This document shows positions 15,281-23,463 of a stretch of 64,000 nt of DNA, piece by piece. Under the pieces are notes generated by a model that did not search any database, had not been told where the DNA came from, and saw nothing but the letters and a program-made list of their open reading frames with translations. The stretch lies in contig LVAC01000001.1 of assembly GCA_001602955.1 (NCBI GenBank), positions 1 through 64,000 of the forward strand, in the 5' to 3' direction. The stretch comes from Sulfurospirillum sp001602955. GTDB lineage: Bacteria; Campylobacterota; Campylobacteria; Campylobacterales; Sulfurospirillaceae. The stretch's first letter is position 1; each line of letters opens with the position of its first letter. The translations under genes were made by a program, and so were the position numbers.

Positions 15281-17201
15281 GAGCGACGCGACGGCACGCA
15301 CGGCGGCAAAAACTCTTTTTCTCAGCCGATTCGAAACGCTTTATACGGCGGAGAACGTCGAACAAGCGCACTTGCTTTACGAGGAACATCGCTTAGAGAT
15401 CGACGTTATCGTTACGGAGTTGTCTTTCCCCGGTGCCAAGGGTATCGATCTCATACGTTCGATTCGCGAAAAAAACACTTTCGTAACCGTCGTCGCTTTG
15501 TGTGCGCGAGGCGACACGGCGTTAATTCCCCAAGCACTCGAGCTCAACGTGGACGGATTTTTGTTTAAACCTTTTACGCAAGAACAACTCTTTTCGACCT
15601 TGGATCATCTTTTAGAAAAAATTTACCTACGCTACGAAAATACGCAAAACGCTCTGTTACTCAAACAATATATCGATATTACCAATGCCAGTTCCATTAT
15701 CTCCAAAACCGATCCTAACGGCTTTATTACCTTTGTCAACGACAAATTTTGCCAAATAACGGGCTATCGTCCGGACGAATTACTCGGTCAACAACACAAT
15801 ATCATTCGCCATCCCGATATGCCCAAAAGTGCTTTTAAAGACCTCTGGGCAACGATCAAGGCGAAAAAAACATGGCAAGGCGTCGTTAAAAACCGTGCCA
15901 AAAACGGCGATCCTTATTACGTTAAAACGACGGTTCAGCCTATTTTAAACGCCAACGGAGAGATTGAGGAGTTTATCTCCTTGCGTTACGACATCACCGC
16001 CATCATGAGCGATAAAAAGCAATTGTTCGACTATCTCTCCGCCAACGCCCTCTCCGTGCTCATTTTGATTCAAATCGAAGATTATACGGTACTGGAAAAA
16101 TTTTACGATAAAGGCAGCGTGGAAAAAATCGAACAGACTTTCGGCAAAACACTGCTCTATTTAATGCCCAATCCTTGGGGTTTTCAACGCATTTATCATC
16201 TTGAAAACGGATTGTACGCGTTTGCGATCGACCGACGAAGTTGCCGCGCGGATAAAGAAGAGATTCACGCCGTCTTGGAGCAATTTTTAGCCAACGTCAA
16301 AGAACATGTCGTCAAAATCGACACCATCGAATACGATATTTCCGTTATTTGCAGTTACACGTACGGGATTTTTAAAGTCTTCGAAGATGCAAAAATCGGT
16401 ATCGAGCAAGCCATCGCAACCAAACAACCCATCGTTTATGCCGACGGATTATCGGGCATCGAGTACGATAACGCATTGAAAAACATCGAGACGATTCACA
16501 CCATTAAAACCGCCATCGATACGGGAAATATCCTCTCTTATTTTCAACCGATCGTCGATAATCACACGCGAAAGATTACCAAATACGAATCGCTCGTGCG
16601 CCTTGTCAACGAAGGCGGACAACTTCTAACGCCTTACTTTTTCTTGGAAGTCGCCAAGAAGGGGCGTTATTACTCTAAAATTACCAAAATCGTCCTCGAC
16701 AATTCGTTTGCGGCACTTTTAAAAATTCCCGATGCCGCCATTTCGATCAATCTTTCACTCCACGACATCGAACGCGAAGAGATTATTCGTCATATTTTTC
16801 AGCTTTTAGACCGCTACCCCGAACAGACTTCCCGCATCGTCTTTGAGCTTTTGGAAAGCGAAGACATACGCGATATTGCCCACATACAACGTTTTATTCA
16901 AAACGTCAAACAAAGAGGCGTAAAAATCGCGATCGATGATTTTGGAACGGGATATTCAAATTTTGAACGTATGCTTTCGTATGAACCCGATATTTTAAAA
17001 ATCGACGGAAGTCTCATTCGCAATATCGATACCAACGAAGTCAATCGCAATATCGTCGAAACCATCGTCTTATTTGCCCAAAAACAACGCTTGGAAACCG
17101 TTGCCGAATTCGTCGAAAACGAAGCCATCTACCGCATCGTCACGGATTTGGGCGTCGACTACTCGCAAGGCTACCACTTCGGACGCCCCGAATTGTTTTA
17201 A
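15216..17201 (+). CDS. REC-PAS-(degenerate GGDEF)-EAL response regulator
   Basis: About 661 residues: receiver domain (15-130), Aer-like PAS (about 150-260; SKTDPNGFITFVNDKFCQITGY), a degenerate GGDEF-like domain (about 270-410, with ENGLYAF where GGDEF would be) and an EAL domain (about 430-655). The EAL signature reads ESL (KYESLVRL); INLS, FELLES, DDFGTGY, LKIDGS and VAEFVE are recognisable, so phosphodiesterase activity is possible but not assured. The GGDEF-like domain may serve as a GTP or sensory domain. The first 65 bases overlap psd; an alternative ATG is at 15225. The PAS is closely similar to those in the HD-GYP protein at 1897-4077. Confidence 0.87.
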   Translation: MNQMSTIRQSPPNQPLTLLYLESDATARTAAKTLFLSRFETLYTAENVEQAHLLYEEHRLEIDVIVTELSFPGAKGIDLIRSIREKNTFVTVVALCARGDTALIPQALELNVDGFLFKPFTQEQLFSTLDHLLEKIYLRYENTQNALLLKQYIDITNASSIISKTDPNGFITFVNDKFCQITGYRPDELLGQQHNIIRHPDMPKSAFKDLWATIKAKKTWQGVVKNRAKNGDPYYVKTTVQPILNANGEIEEFISLRYDITAIMSDKKQLFDYLSANALSVLILIQIEDYTVLEKFYDKGSVEKIEQTFGKTLLYLMPNPWGFQRIYHLENGLYAFAIDRRSCRADKEEIHAVLEQFLANVKEHVVKIDTIEYDISVICSYTYGIFKVFEDAKIGIEQAIATKQPIVYADGLSGIEYDNALKNIETIHTIKTAIDTGNILSYFQPIVDNHTRKITKYESLVRLVNEGGQLLTPYFFLEVAKKGRYYSKITKIVLDNSFAALLKIPDAAISINLSLHDIEREEIIRHIFQLLDRYPEQTSRIVFELLESEDIRDIAHIQRFIQNVKQRGVKIAIDDFGTGYSNFERMLSYEPDILKIDGSLIRNIDTNEVNRNIVETIVLFAQKQRLETVAEFVENEAIYRIVTDLGVDYSQGYHFGRPELF

Positions 17202-17203
17202 AC

Positions 17204-17233
17204 GCTTTGACATGTAAGCTTACATGTCAAAGC
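17204..17233. terminator. 30-base perfect palindrome, bidirectional terminator
   Basis: GCTTTGACATGTAAG (17204-17218) is followed directly by its exact reverse complement (17219-17233). It lies between the convergent EAL gene, whose stop is 3 bases away, and the porin gene. Each half contains ACATGT. Confidence 0.65.
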
Positions 17234-17244
17234 ATAAAAGGGTT

Positions 17245-18444
17245 TTAGAACTTATAGCTTGCGCTAAATCGAAACTCGTGTTTATCTAAAGCACCCGCTT
17301 TATCGCGATTTTCTTTGTCGTACATCACAAGAAGATTGAGCCCTTTGAGTGCGCCCTCAAAGGCGTAATTGCCCGTGAGTGAAACATAAGAAGCTTTACC
17401 GTACGAGAGGTCATCGTCATCGGTTACCGTGTAGCTTGTCGCAAGCGTCGTTGTCGGTGTAAACGCGTAGCTTAGACCGATCGCATACGCATCGGTGTTC
17501 GCAGGATAACTGCTAGAGAGGATGATCGTTCCCGTGTACGCAAGATCAGCGCCCCAACCGATTCCCGGAGTCACGGTTGCGTCTTTGCTCACGCTGCTAT
17601 ACGCGACATAACCGCCAAGGGCTCCGTATCCAAGGCTTGCTTTAAGACCGTAAAGATCGGCATTTTTGCTCCCCGTGACGTCTTTATCGCTGTAGTAGTA
17701 TTGCGCCGCTAAGCCATAGGTAAAGGCGTTAACCATCGCACTGTACGCCGCTTCTGCATACGCCATCGAACCATTGGTGTTCAGATCTTCCGCATACGCC
17801 GCGGTTAAGGTTAAGCCCGTAATTGATTTATTCACAGCAACTAAAGTATACGCACCGTCTTCTAACAACGGAGAAACGCCATACGGATTGCTATAGGTGG
17901 TAAATTTACCGATATTGCCCGCCCCATCGGTTTGCGCTTGGAATTTTTGCACGTAGGCTGCGGTTAAGGTTGTATTGGGGATGTCGGTATTGACGATGCT
18001 TGCACCCTCAAAGGCTTCTTTCACGATACGATTTCCTAAAGAAGCGATGAGTGGGGTATTTAAAAACATGCGTCCGACTTGAACGGTGGTTTTACCTGCA
18101 CTGTAGGCTAAATATGCTTCGGAGAGTTGCGCACCTGAGCCGTACTCATCCCAGCCAAACTGTGTTTTCGCATTGGAACTTGCAAACGGCGCACTGTTGG
18201 CTTGACCTGTTAAACCAAGACTAAACCCGTTGAAAGAACCTGTCGTATACCCAAGTACCACGCCCGTGTTAAAAATAGATTCACCCGAAATAGCAGGATT
18301 GCGGTCACGATCCCAGTAAAACGCTTTGAGTTCGCCGCTTACTTTGCCTTCTTTAAAAGCATCTGCCAACGTATCGGCACTAAAAGCACAGGTGCTAAGT
18401 CCCGCTACACACAAGGCTGCTAAGCTAAGATTTGCCAATTTCAT
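17245..18444 (-). CDS. MOMP-type outer membrane porin
   Basis: A 399-residue precursor: signal peptide MKLANLSLAALCVAGLSTCAFSA cleaved near residue 23, then DTLADAFKEGKVSGELKAFY, the typical start of Campylobacterota major outer membrane porins. The rest alternates short β-strands with Gly/Asn/Asp turns and ends in FSASYKF with the C-terminal aromatic residue required by the BAM machinery. It forms a diffusion channel; selectivity is not predictable. The N-terminus is nearly identical to that of the second porin at 40229-41593. A 20-base palindrome (18466-18485) sits just upstream of its ribosome-binding site. Confidence 0.88.
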   Translation of the reverse strand: MKLANLSLAALCVAGLSTCAFSADTLADAFKEGKVSGELKAFYWDRDRNPAISGESIFNTGVVLGYTTGSFNGFSLGLTGQANSAPFASSNAKTQFGWDEYGSGAQLSEAYLAYSAGKTTVQVGRMFLNTPLIASLGNRIVKEAFEGASIVNTDIPNTTLTAAYVQKFQAQTDGAGNIGKFTTYSNPYGVSPLLEDGAYTLVAVNKSITGLTLTAAYAEDLNTNGSMAYAEAAYSAMVNAFTYGLAAQYYYSDKDVTGSKNADLYGLKASLGYGALGGYVAYSSVSKDATVTPGIGWGADLAYTGTIILSSSYPANTDAYAIGLSYAFTPTTTLATSYTVTDDDDLSYGKASYVSLTGNYAFEGALKGLNLLVMYDKENRDKAGALDKHEFRFSASYKF

Positions 18445-18465
18445 ATGTTTCTCCTTCGTAGTGAA

Positions 18466-18485
18466 ATACTTTACATGTAAAGTAT
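18466..18485. repeat. 20-base perfect palindrome centred on TTTACATGTAAA in the porin 5' region
   Basis: ATACTTTACATGTAAAGTAT, 22 bases upstream of the porin start. Here the repeated palindrome is in a position to act on the porin mRNA leader or promoter rather than as a terminator. The remaining interval up to 18711 is AT-rich and shows no gene. Confidence 0.55.
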
Positions 18486-18711
18486 TGATGACGTTAATTT
18501 ATGCCAAAATGATGCGCCACTCTTTAAAAAGGAACGCCTCCAGACAGATGCATAAACCCATCTGCCTCATTCTTTAATAAGCCCGTTGTTTTCATAATTA
18601 ATTTGAAGCTTCAAGAAAAATTTTAAATAAAAAAAAGAGCAAAAAAATCGAAGAGGATCAGCAAAATAGTGACGAAAAAACAAAGAAGAAATAAAAGAGA
18701 AGATAGGTATC

Positions 18712-18737
18712 AAAAAAGAGGCGGCTTACGCCGCTCT
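18712..18737 (-). terminator. Intrinsic terminator whose loop holds the petC stop codon
   Basis: Minus strand AGAGCGGC, loop GTAA, GCCGCCTCT, then TTTTTTG. The stem has one bulged C. The TAA of the cytochrome c1 gene (18726-18728) is the loop, so the last codons and the terminator are the same sequence. Confidence 0.75.
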
Positions 18738-19580
18738 CTTCCAAATAGAAACTTTCCACAGGTACGCTATTAGGGTAAAAATAGCCATAAATCCGATGAG
18801 CTTCAAGCCTAAACTTTCGCGCTCCGCTTTTTTGCGATCTCCCACTTTTTCCAAATAAGCGATCACTTGTTCTTGAGACGCTTCAGAGAGTCCCACACGA
18901 GGCATCGCAATGCCCTCGACCATCTTCAACGGTTCGTTGATAAACGTATGAAGATACTCCGCTTTTTTGGAGCGAATCATCATCGAAAGATCGGGTGCTT
19001 CGGCTCCTAGATAATTTTTCATCGACGCACTCGGCGTTTGCGCTTTCAACGCGTTGTATTTCATACTATGGCATCTGCCGCATGCTTCTTCAAACACCGC
19101 TTTATCGGAAGGTTTTGTAGCAACGATGTTTTGAAGATACGCTACCACGTCGGCAATCTCTTGATCGCTGAAAAAGCCGTAGCTTGGCATTGCATAGGGC
19201 TTGGCATCGTTAAATTTATGCGAAAGCTTGGTCGCACGCACGGGGTCTTTTAAAAATCCCGCAAGGTAATTTTTATCGTAAATCACACCTGCATGACTGA
19301 GATCGGGAGGCACGACGCCGTAGCTACTTGCCGCATCTTCAGGACTCATCGGTGCTTCCAACCCTAGACTTTTCATACCGTGACACGCGATGCAATTTGC
19401 CTCGACGAGCAATTTACCGTTGTCCGCATTACCGTTGACATGTAAAGGCTCCATGTCTTTAAAACCAAAATCGGCGGGGGCGACATGCGGGTGCATTTGC
19501 GAATGTGCAAACGGCTCAACGCCCCAGTACGTCACGGCGGTAAAGAAGATGACAATGGCTAAAATCTTCAGTTCTCTCAT
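18726..19580 (-). CDS. petC: Diheme cytochrome c1 of the bc1 complex
   Basis: A 284-residue membrane-anchored periplasmic cytochrome. It has an N-terminal signal or anchor (LKILAIVIFFTAVTYWG), two c-type heme sites (CIACHGMK near 80 and CGRCHSMK near 180), each followed by PxMP-like distal ligand regions (YAMPSYGF, IAMPRVG), and a C-terminal anchor (LIGFMAIFTLIAYLW). Campylobacterota use this diheme c4-like form in place of the usual monoheme c1. The ATG overlaps the petB stop by 4 bases and has AAGGAGAG upstream; an upstream frame extension to 19673 lies inside petB and is rejected. Confidence 0.92.
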   Translation of the reverse strand: MRELKILAIVIFFTAVTYWGVEPFAHSQMHPHVAPADFGFKDMEPLHVNGNADNGKLLVEANCIACHGMKSLGLEAPMSPEDAASSYGVVPPDLSHAGVIYDKNYLAGFLKDPVRATKLSHKFNDAKPYAMPSYGFFSDQEIADVVAYLQNIVATKPSDKAVFEEACGRCHSMKYNALKAQTPSASMKNYLGAEAPDLSMMIRSKKAEYLHTFINEPLKMVEGIAMPRVGLSEASQEQVIAYLEKVGDRKKAERESLGLKLIGFMAIFTLIAYLWKVSIWKRAA

Positions 19581-20830
19581 TGTTGCTCTCCTTTTTTCGC
19601 TTCGTATTTCGTGATAATCGGCAGGACGATAAAGAGCCCTAAGAAAAGCACCGCGGCAAAAAAGCCGACCCATGCGTTCACGCCCGTCGGCGGCAATTTA
19701 CCGTAAACGGTAAGGACGATCATATCGACGACCAGCAACCAAAACCACACGAAAAACGCAGGGCGTTTGTGTGCCGGTGCCGTATGCATCGTATTGCGAT
19801 CCAAAAACGGCAGTAAAAAAAACACCGTATTGGCAAACACAAACGCAATCAAACCGATGTCCATCGCCGCTATGCCGCCGATGTCAAAGAAAAAGCCTCG
19901 AAGCACTTCGTAGTTCCATAAAAAATACCACTCTGGGTAGATGTGTGCCGGAGTCTTCATCGAATTTGCCGGCTCAAAATTGATCGGATCCATCGCAAAA
20001 TCGAAGTGATAACAGACCAAGAAAAAGAAAAACGTCATAAAAAAACCGACGACGAAAAAGTCTTTGGATAAAAACACGGGCCAAAACGGTACGACGTTAG
20101 ACTCTTTAACGCGCCCTTCTTTGTATGTTTTCGCTTCCGCTTCAAAATCGAGCTCTACGGAATCTTGGTTGTTGACATGCGGAAAGCGAAGCGTGTAAAA
20201 ATGCACCGCGATGACCGCTAAGATCACCAGCGGTAACAAAACGACATGTAACATAAAAAAGCGCGTCAATGTTGCATCGGCAACGACGTAATCGCCGCGT
20301 ATCCAGATCACAACCGCATCGCCGATCACGGGAATACCGCTGAAAAGATTGGTAATGACTTGCGCCGCCCAGTAGCTCATCTGTCCCCAAGGAAGCATAT
20401 AGCCGCTAAACGCTTCGGCAGAAAACGCTACAAAAAGCACCATACCCGTCAACCAAATCATCTCGCGCCCTTTTTTATACGAGCCGTAGTAAATACCCGT
20501 TAAAAGATGAATGTAGATGATGAGAAACGTCGCCGACGCCGCAACGCCATGCATATGCCGCCACAACCAACCGTACTCGACTTCTTGCATAATGGTATAG
20601 TTCACGCTATCAAACGCTAAAGCAACGTCCGGTTTATAATACATCAGCAACAAAAGTCCCGTCACCAACAATACCGCAAACAAAGCGATCAAAACCACAC
20701 CCATCGCCCATAAAAAGTTGATATTTTTGGGAATCCAATACTCACTCATCATCACGCGCATAAAGGCTTTCACCGCCAAACGCTGATCGAGCCAATCGAT
20801 AAAGCCTTCGGCCTTTTTGATCTGTGCCAT
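19577..20830 (-). CDS. petB: Cytochrome b of the bc1 complex
   Basis: A 417-residue integral membrane protein with eight or nine transmembrane helices. Heme-ligand histidines are visible in WRHMHGVAASATF (helix B) and FFMLHVVLLPLVILAVIAVHFYTLR (helix D); the PEWYF-type Qo motif is present (PEWYFLWNYEVLR). It oxidises menaquinol and passes electrons to the Rieske protein and c1. It lies between petA (9-base gap) and petC (4-base overlap), in the standard order. Confidence 0.95.
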   Translation of the reverse strand: MAQIKKAEGFIDWLDQRLAVKAFMRVMMSEYWIPKNINFLWAMGVVLIALFAVLLVTGLLLLMYYKPDVALAFDSVNYTIMQEVEYGWLWRHMHGVAASATFLIIYIHLLTGIYYGSYKKGREMIWLTGMVLFVAFSAEAFSGYMLPWGQMSYWAAQVITNLFSGIPVIGDAVVIWIRGDYVVADATLTRFFMLHVVLLPLVILAVIAVHFYTLRFPHVNNQDSVELDFEAEAKTYKEGRVKESNVVPFWPVFLSKDFFVVGFFMTFFFFLVCYHFDFAMDPINFEPANSMKTPAHIYPEWYFLWNYEVLRGFFFDIGGIAAMDIGLIAFVFANTVFFLLPFLDRNTMHTAPAHKRPAFFVWFWLLVVDMIVLTVYGKLPPTGVNAWVGFFAAVLFLGLFIVLPIITKYEAKKGEQQ

Positions 20831-20839
20831 AACGTCTCC

Positions 20840-21340
20840 TTAGGCTTTTTTCGTCATTTTTTGATATTCAGCACCCTCTTCGCCCAAGACGATCGTTTCA
20901 CCGCTCAGTTTAAACGGAGGAATATCCAAAGGGCGAGGCGGCGGACCAAACGTTTGAATCCCGCTCGCATCGAAAACGCCGCCGTGACACGCGCATTTAA
21001 ACGTTTGAGAACTCGCCTCGTAAGAGGGAATGCACCCCAAATGGGTACAAAGCCCGATCAAAACGACAAATCGCTTTTCGCCGATACGAATATCGCGTTT
21101 GTCGTTGCTCGGCGTCTCCGCGCTTTTATGCAAAATAAAAACGGGTTTACCGCGCCATTGAACCGTGTGCATTTCGCCCTCTTTCACACCGGAAAGATCG
21201 ACGCTGACAAAACCCGCCGACTGAACGCTCGGAAGCGGATCCCAACTCTTTTTCATCGCACCTAAGGCAAGCACTCCGCCTACGGCACTGATACCGCTTA
21301 GAGCCCAGCCTATAAAATCGCGCCTACTGTGTTCTGCCAT
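20840..21340 (-). CDS. petA: Rieske iron-sulfur protein of the bc1 complex
   Basis: A 166-residue protein with a Tat-type signal or anchor (RRDFIGWALSGISAVGG) and the two Rieske cluster motifs CTHLGC (near 97) and CACHGG (near 117), which bind the 2Fe-2S cluster through two Cys and two His. The PPPRPLD proline loop follows. It transfers electrons from quinol at cytochrome b to cytochrome c1. It is the second gene of the four-gene minus-strand unit. Confidence 0.94.
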   Translation of the reverse strand: MAEHSRRDFIGWALSGISAVGGVLALGAMKKSWDPLPSVQSAGFVSVDLSGVKEGEMHTVQWRGKPVFILHKSAETPSNDKRDIRIGEKRFVVLIGLCTHLGCIPSYEASSQTFKCACHGGVFDASGIQTFGPPPRPLDIPPFKLSGETIVLGEEGAEYQKMTKKA

Positions 21341-21347
21341 CGATAGA

Positions 21348-21647
21348 CTACTTTTTCGCGATAAAAGAGGCTAGCTCTTCGATTTGCGCATCGCTAAGGT
21401 TGGCAACTTGCGGTTTCATCATCGCTTTTTGTTCTCTGCCGTAACTGCCGTCTTTATACCCTTTGAGGGCTTTCACAAAATCCTCTTTGCTCATCTCTTT
21501 GATCACGAGGCTTTTATTTAACGCGGCTTTCTCGCCTTGCGCTCCGTGGCAGGCGATACACTTGGTATACAAAGGATTGGCGGATGCGCTTAAAGCAAGG
21601 CTACACCATACCAACGCAACGCTACATGTAAGGGTTGAAAGTTTCAT
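21348..21647 (-). CDS. Small class I cytochrome c (c553-type)
   Basis: A 99-residue periplasmic monoheme cytochrome: signal peptide to about residue 23 (ALSASA/NP), heme site CIACHGAQGEK, and a methionine ligand region (QKAMMKPQ). It is the likely soluble electron acceptor of the adjacent bc1 complex, carrying electrons to a terminal oxidase or peroxidase. Gene order puts it first in the petABC unit, 7 bases upstream of petA. Confidence 0.9.
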   Translation of the reverse strand: MKLSTLTCSVALVWCSLALSASANPLYTKCIACHGAQGEKAALNKSLVIKEMSKEDFVKALKGYKDGSYGREQKAMMKPQVANLSDAQIEELASFIAKK

Positions 21648-21795
21648 CTACGACTCCTTGAAATTAAATTTTCACGCATCGTAGTAAAAAAAAATAGCAA
21701 AAAAATGAGATCAAGCCCAAAAAGAAGAGGTAACCGTAATTTTTAAAATAAATTAAAGCAAATTTTTTGCGTCAAAGGCGGCGTCCAAGCTATCG

Positions 21796-23463
21796 CTAAC
21801 TTTCCCGTTTGAGCTTAATCGTAAAGAGTGCGCCGTAGTTCGTATTGCTGACGTTAATGATGCCGTTCATATTATTTTCGATAATCATCTTGGTCATATA
21901 AAGCCCGATTCCAGTACCCTGTTTGGCGTGTTTGGTCGTAAAATAAGGCTCGAAAATACGCTCGATATGCTCCGCCGCGATGCCGCCGCCGTTATCTTCA
22001 ATTTTGATCAACGTGTAGCGTTTGCCGTTTTTAACGCTCATCGCGATATACGGTGCTTCGATTTGACGTTCGATCAGAACGTCTTTGGCATTGGACAGAA
22101 CGTTTAAGATCGCTTGCGCAAACTCGTTGGGATAGCCTAAGACCTGCGCACCTTCGCTTTTTTCCAAACGAAACTCGATAGAGTGGTATTTGAGTGATGC
22201 TTGCAAAATCGAACTGGCGCGTTCGCACGCATGGGTCACGTCGAAAATCTCTTTGGCTTTGGAAGGTTTGAAGAAGTTTTGAAAGTCGCTGATGGTATTG
22301 GACATGTACTCGGTGATGCGGTTACACTCTTCTATTTTGGCGTTTAAAAACTCTTCGGTAAAATCTTCAAAATGGCGTCTGACTTGAATGATCATCAAAA
22401 GCGCGTTAATTTCGCCCAAAGGTTGACGCCACTGGTGCGCGATATTGCCGATCATATTGCCCATGGCGGCAAGTTTGCTTTGCTGGATTAAAAGCTGTTC
22501 TTGACGCGTGCGCTCGTTAATTTCTTGCTGAATGCGAAATTCCAAATTATCAAGCATTTCATTCATAACGGCTTTTAAAAGATTGAGCTGATCGGAGTTG
22601 GCACGCGCCACCAAGCGCCGATCCAAGTTGCCGAGTTTCAAATCTTCCACGACGTTGGTCGCATCTTCGATCAGCTTGCTGTCTTGCTCCAAATTGGCTT
22701 GGATAATTTCGATATTTTTATTGATACGCCGCGCCATATCGCCTAGCTCGTCTTTATTATTCAGCGGTATATGAATCCTTGTCGCCTCTTCGGTCGAGGG
22801 CGATTTGAGATAATCGAAAAATTCGCGCAGTCCTTTACTGACATGTAAGATGGAATCGACGATATTTTTGGCAATATACGAACCGATCAACAAGGTAAGC
22901 ACGATAATAACGATCAGCCATACGACGATAAAATAACGCGAATTATTCGCCTCTTTGTTGGCTTTGGTAAAGGTATCCGAAGCATGGGAAAGCTCGTTTT
23001 GCTGCATTTCATCTAGCGAATCCATCAGCGCGTAAAATTGGTCGCGTTCAACCGTATTGGCGTTAATAAACGCGCCCTCTTCAAAATCGTCTTTGAGGTA
23101 AGACTGGTTCGCCCTAATCAACGTCACGTAATTTTGCCACTGATCGTAAACGTTTTTCGGCAAACGTTGGAAAGGTTCGTCCATCTTTTGATACATCGCA
23201 TTGATCGTCCGTAAAATATCTTTACGCAAATCTTCGTTAGGTGCCATAATTAAAGAGAGCGACTGTTCTCTGAGCTTAAAAAGCGGCAAAATATAGGTCT
23301 GTTGGATCGTCTGCACGCGCTTGGAGCCTTCAAAAACGTTGTTGACGTTCACAACCCCTTTTTGCGTAATGTCAAACGCCAAAAAAGAGAGCGTCACGAT
23401 GGAGCAAACGCCCAGCGACGCCATCAACAAAAATTTAAGCCGAATGGAGAGGTATTTAATCAT
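21796..23463 (-). CDS. Membrane sensor histidine kinase
   Basis: A 555-residue protein: transmembrane segment (about 10-30), helical periplasmic region, second transmembrane segment (about 176-197), HAMP, coiled coil with QEEL-type linker, dimerisation domain with the phospho-acceptor in NIAHQWRQPLGEINALL, and a HATPase with NVLSNAKDVL (N), EDNGGGI (G1) and GTGIGLYMTKM (G2). The HQWRQPL type is common in Campylobacterota. It overlaps the upstream solute-binding protein gene by 8 bases, and that gene overlaps a response regulator gene by 14, so the three are translated together. The periplasmic binding protein may present a ligand to this kinase. Confidence 0.9.
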   Translation of the reverse strand: MIKYLSIRLKFLLMASLGVCSIVTLSFLAFDITQKGVVNVNNVFEGSKRVQTIQQTYILPLFKLREQSLSLIMAPNEDLRKDILRTINAMYQKMDEPFQRLPKNVYDQWQNYVTLIRANQSYLKDDFEEGAFINANTVERDQFYALMDSLDEMQQNELSHASDTFTKANKEANNSRYFIVVWLIVIIVLTLLIGSYIAKNIVDSILHVSKGLREFFDYLKSPSTEEATRIHIPLNNKDELGDMARRINKNIEIIQANLEQDSKLIEDATNVVEDLKLGNLDRRLVARANSDQLNLLKAVMNEMLDNLEFRIQQEINERTRQEQLLIQQSKLAAMGNMIGNIAHQWRQPLGEINALLMIIQVRRHFEDFTEEFLNAKIEECNRITEYMSNTISDFQNFFKPSKAKEIFDVTHACERASSILQASLKYHSIEFRLEKSEGAQVLGYPNEFAQAILNVLSNAKDVLIERQIEAPYIAMSVKNGKRYTLIKIEDNGGGIAAEHIERIFEPYFTTKHAKQGTGIGLYMTKMIIENNMNGIINVSNTNYGALFTIKLKRES

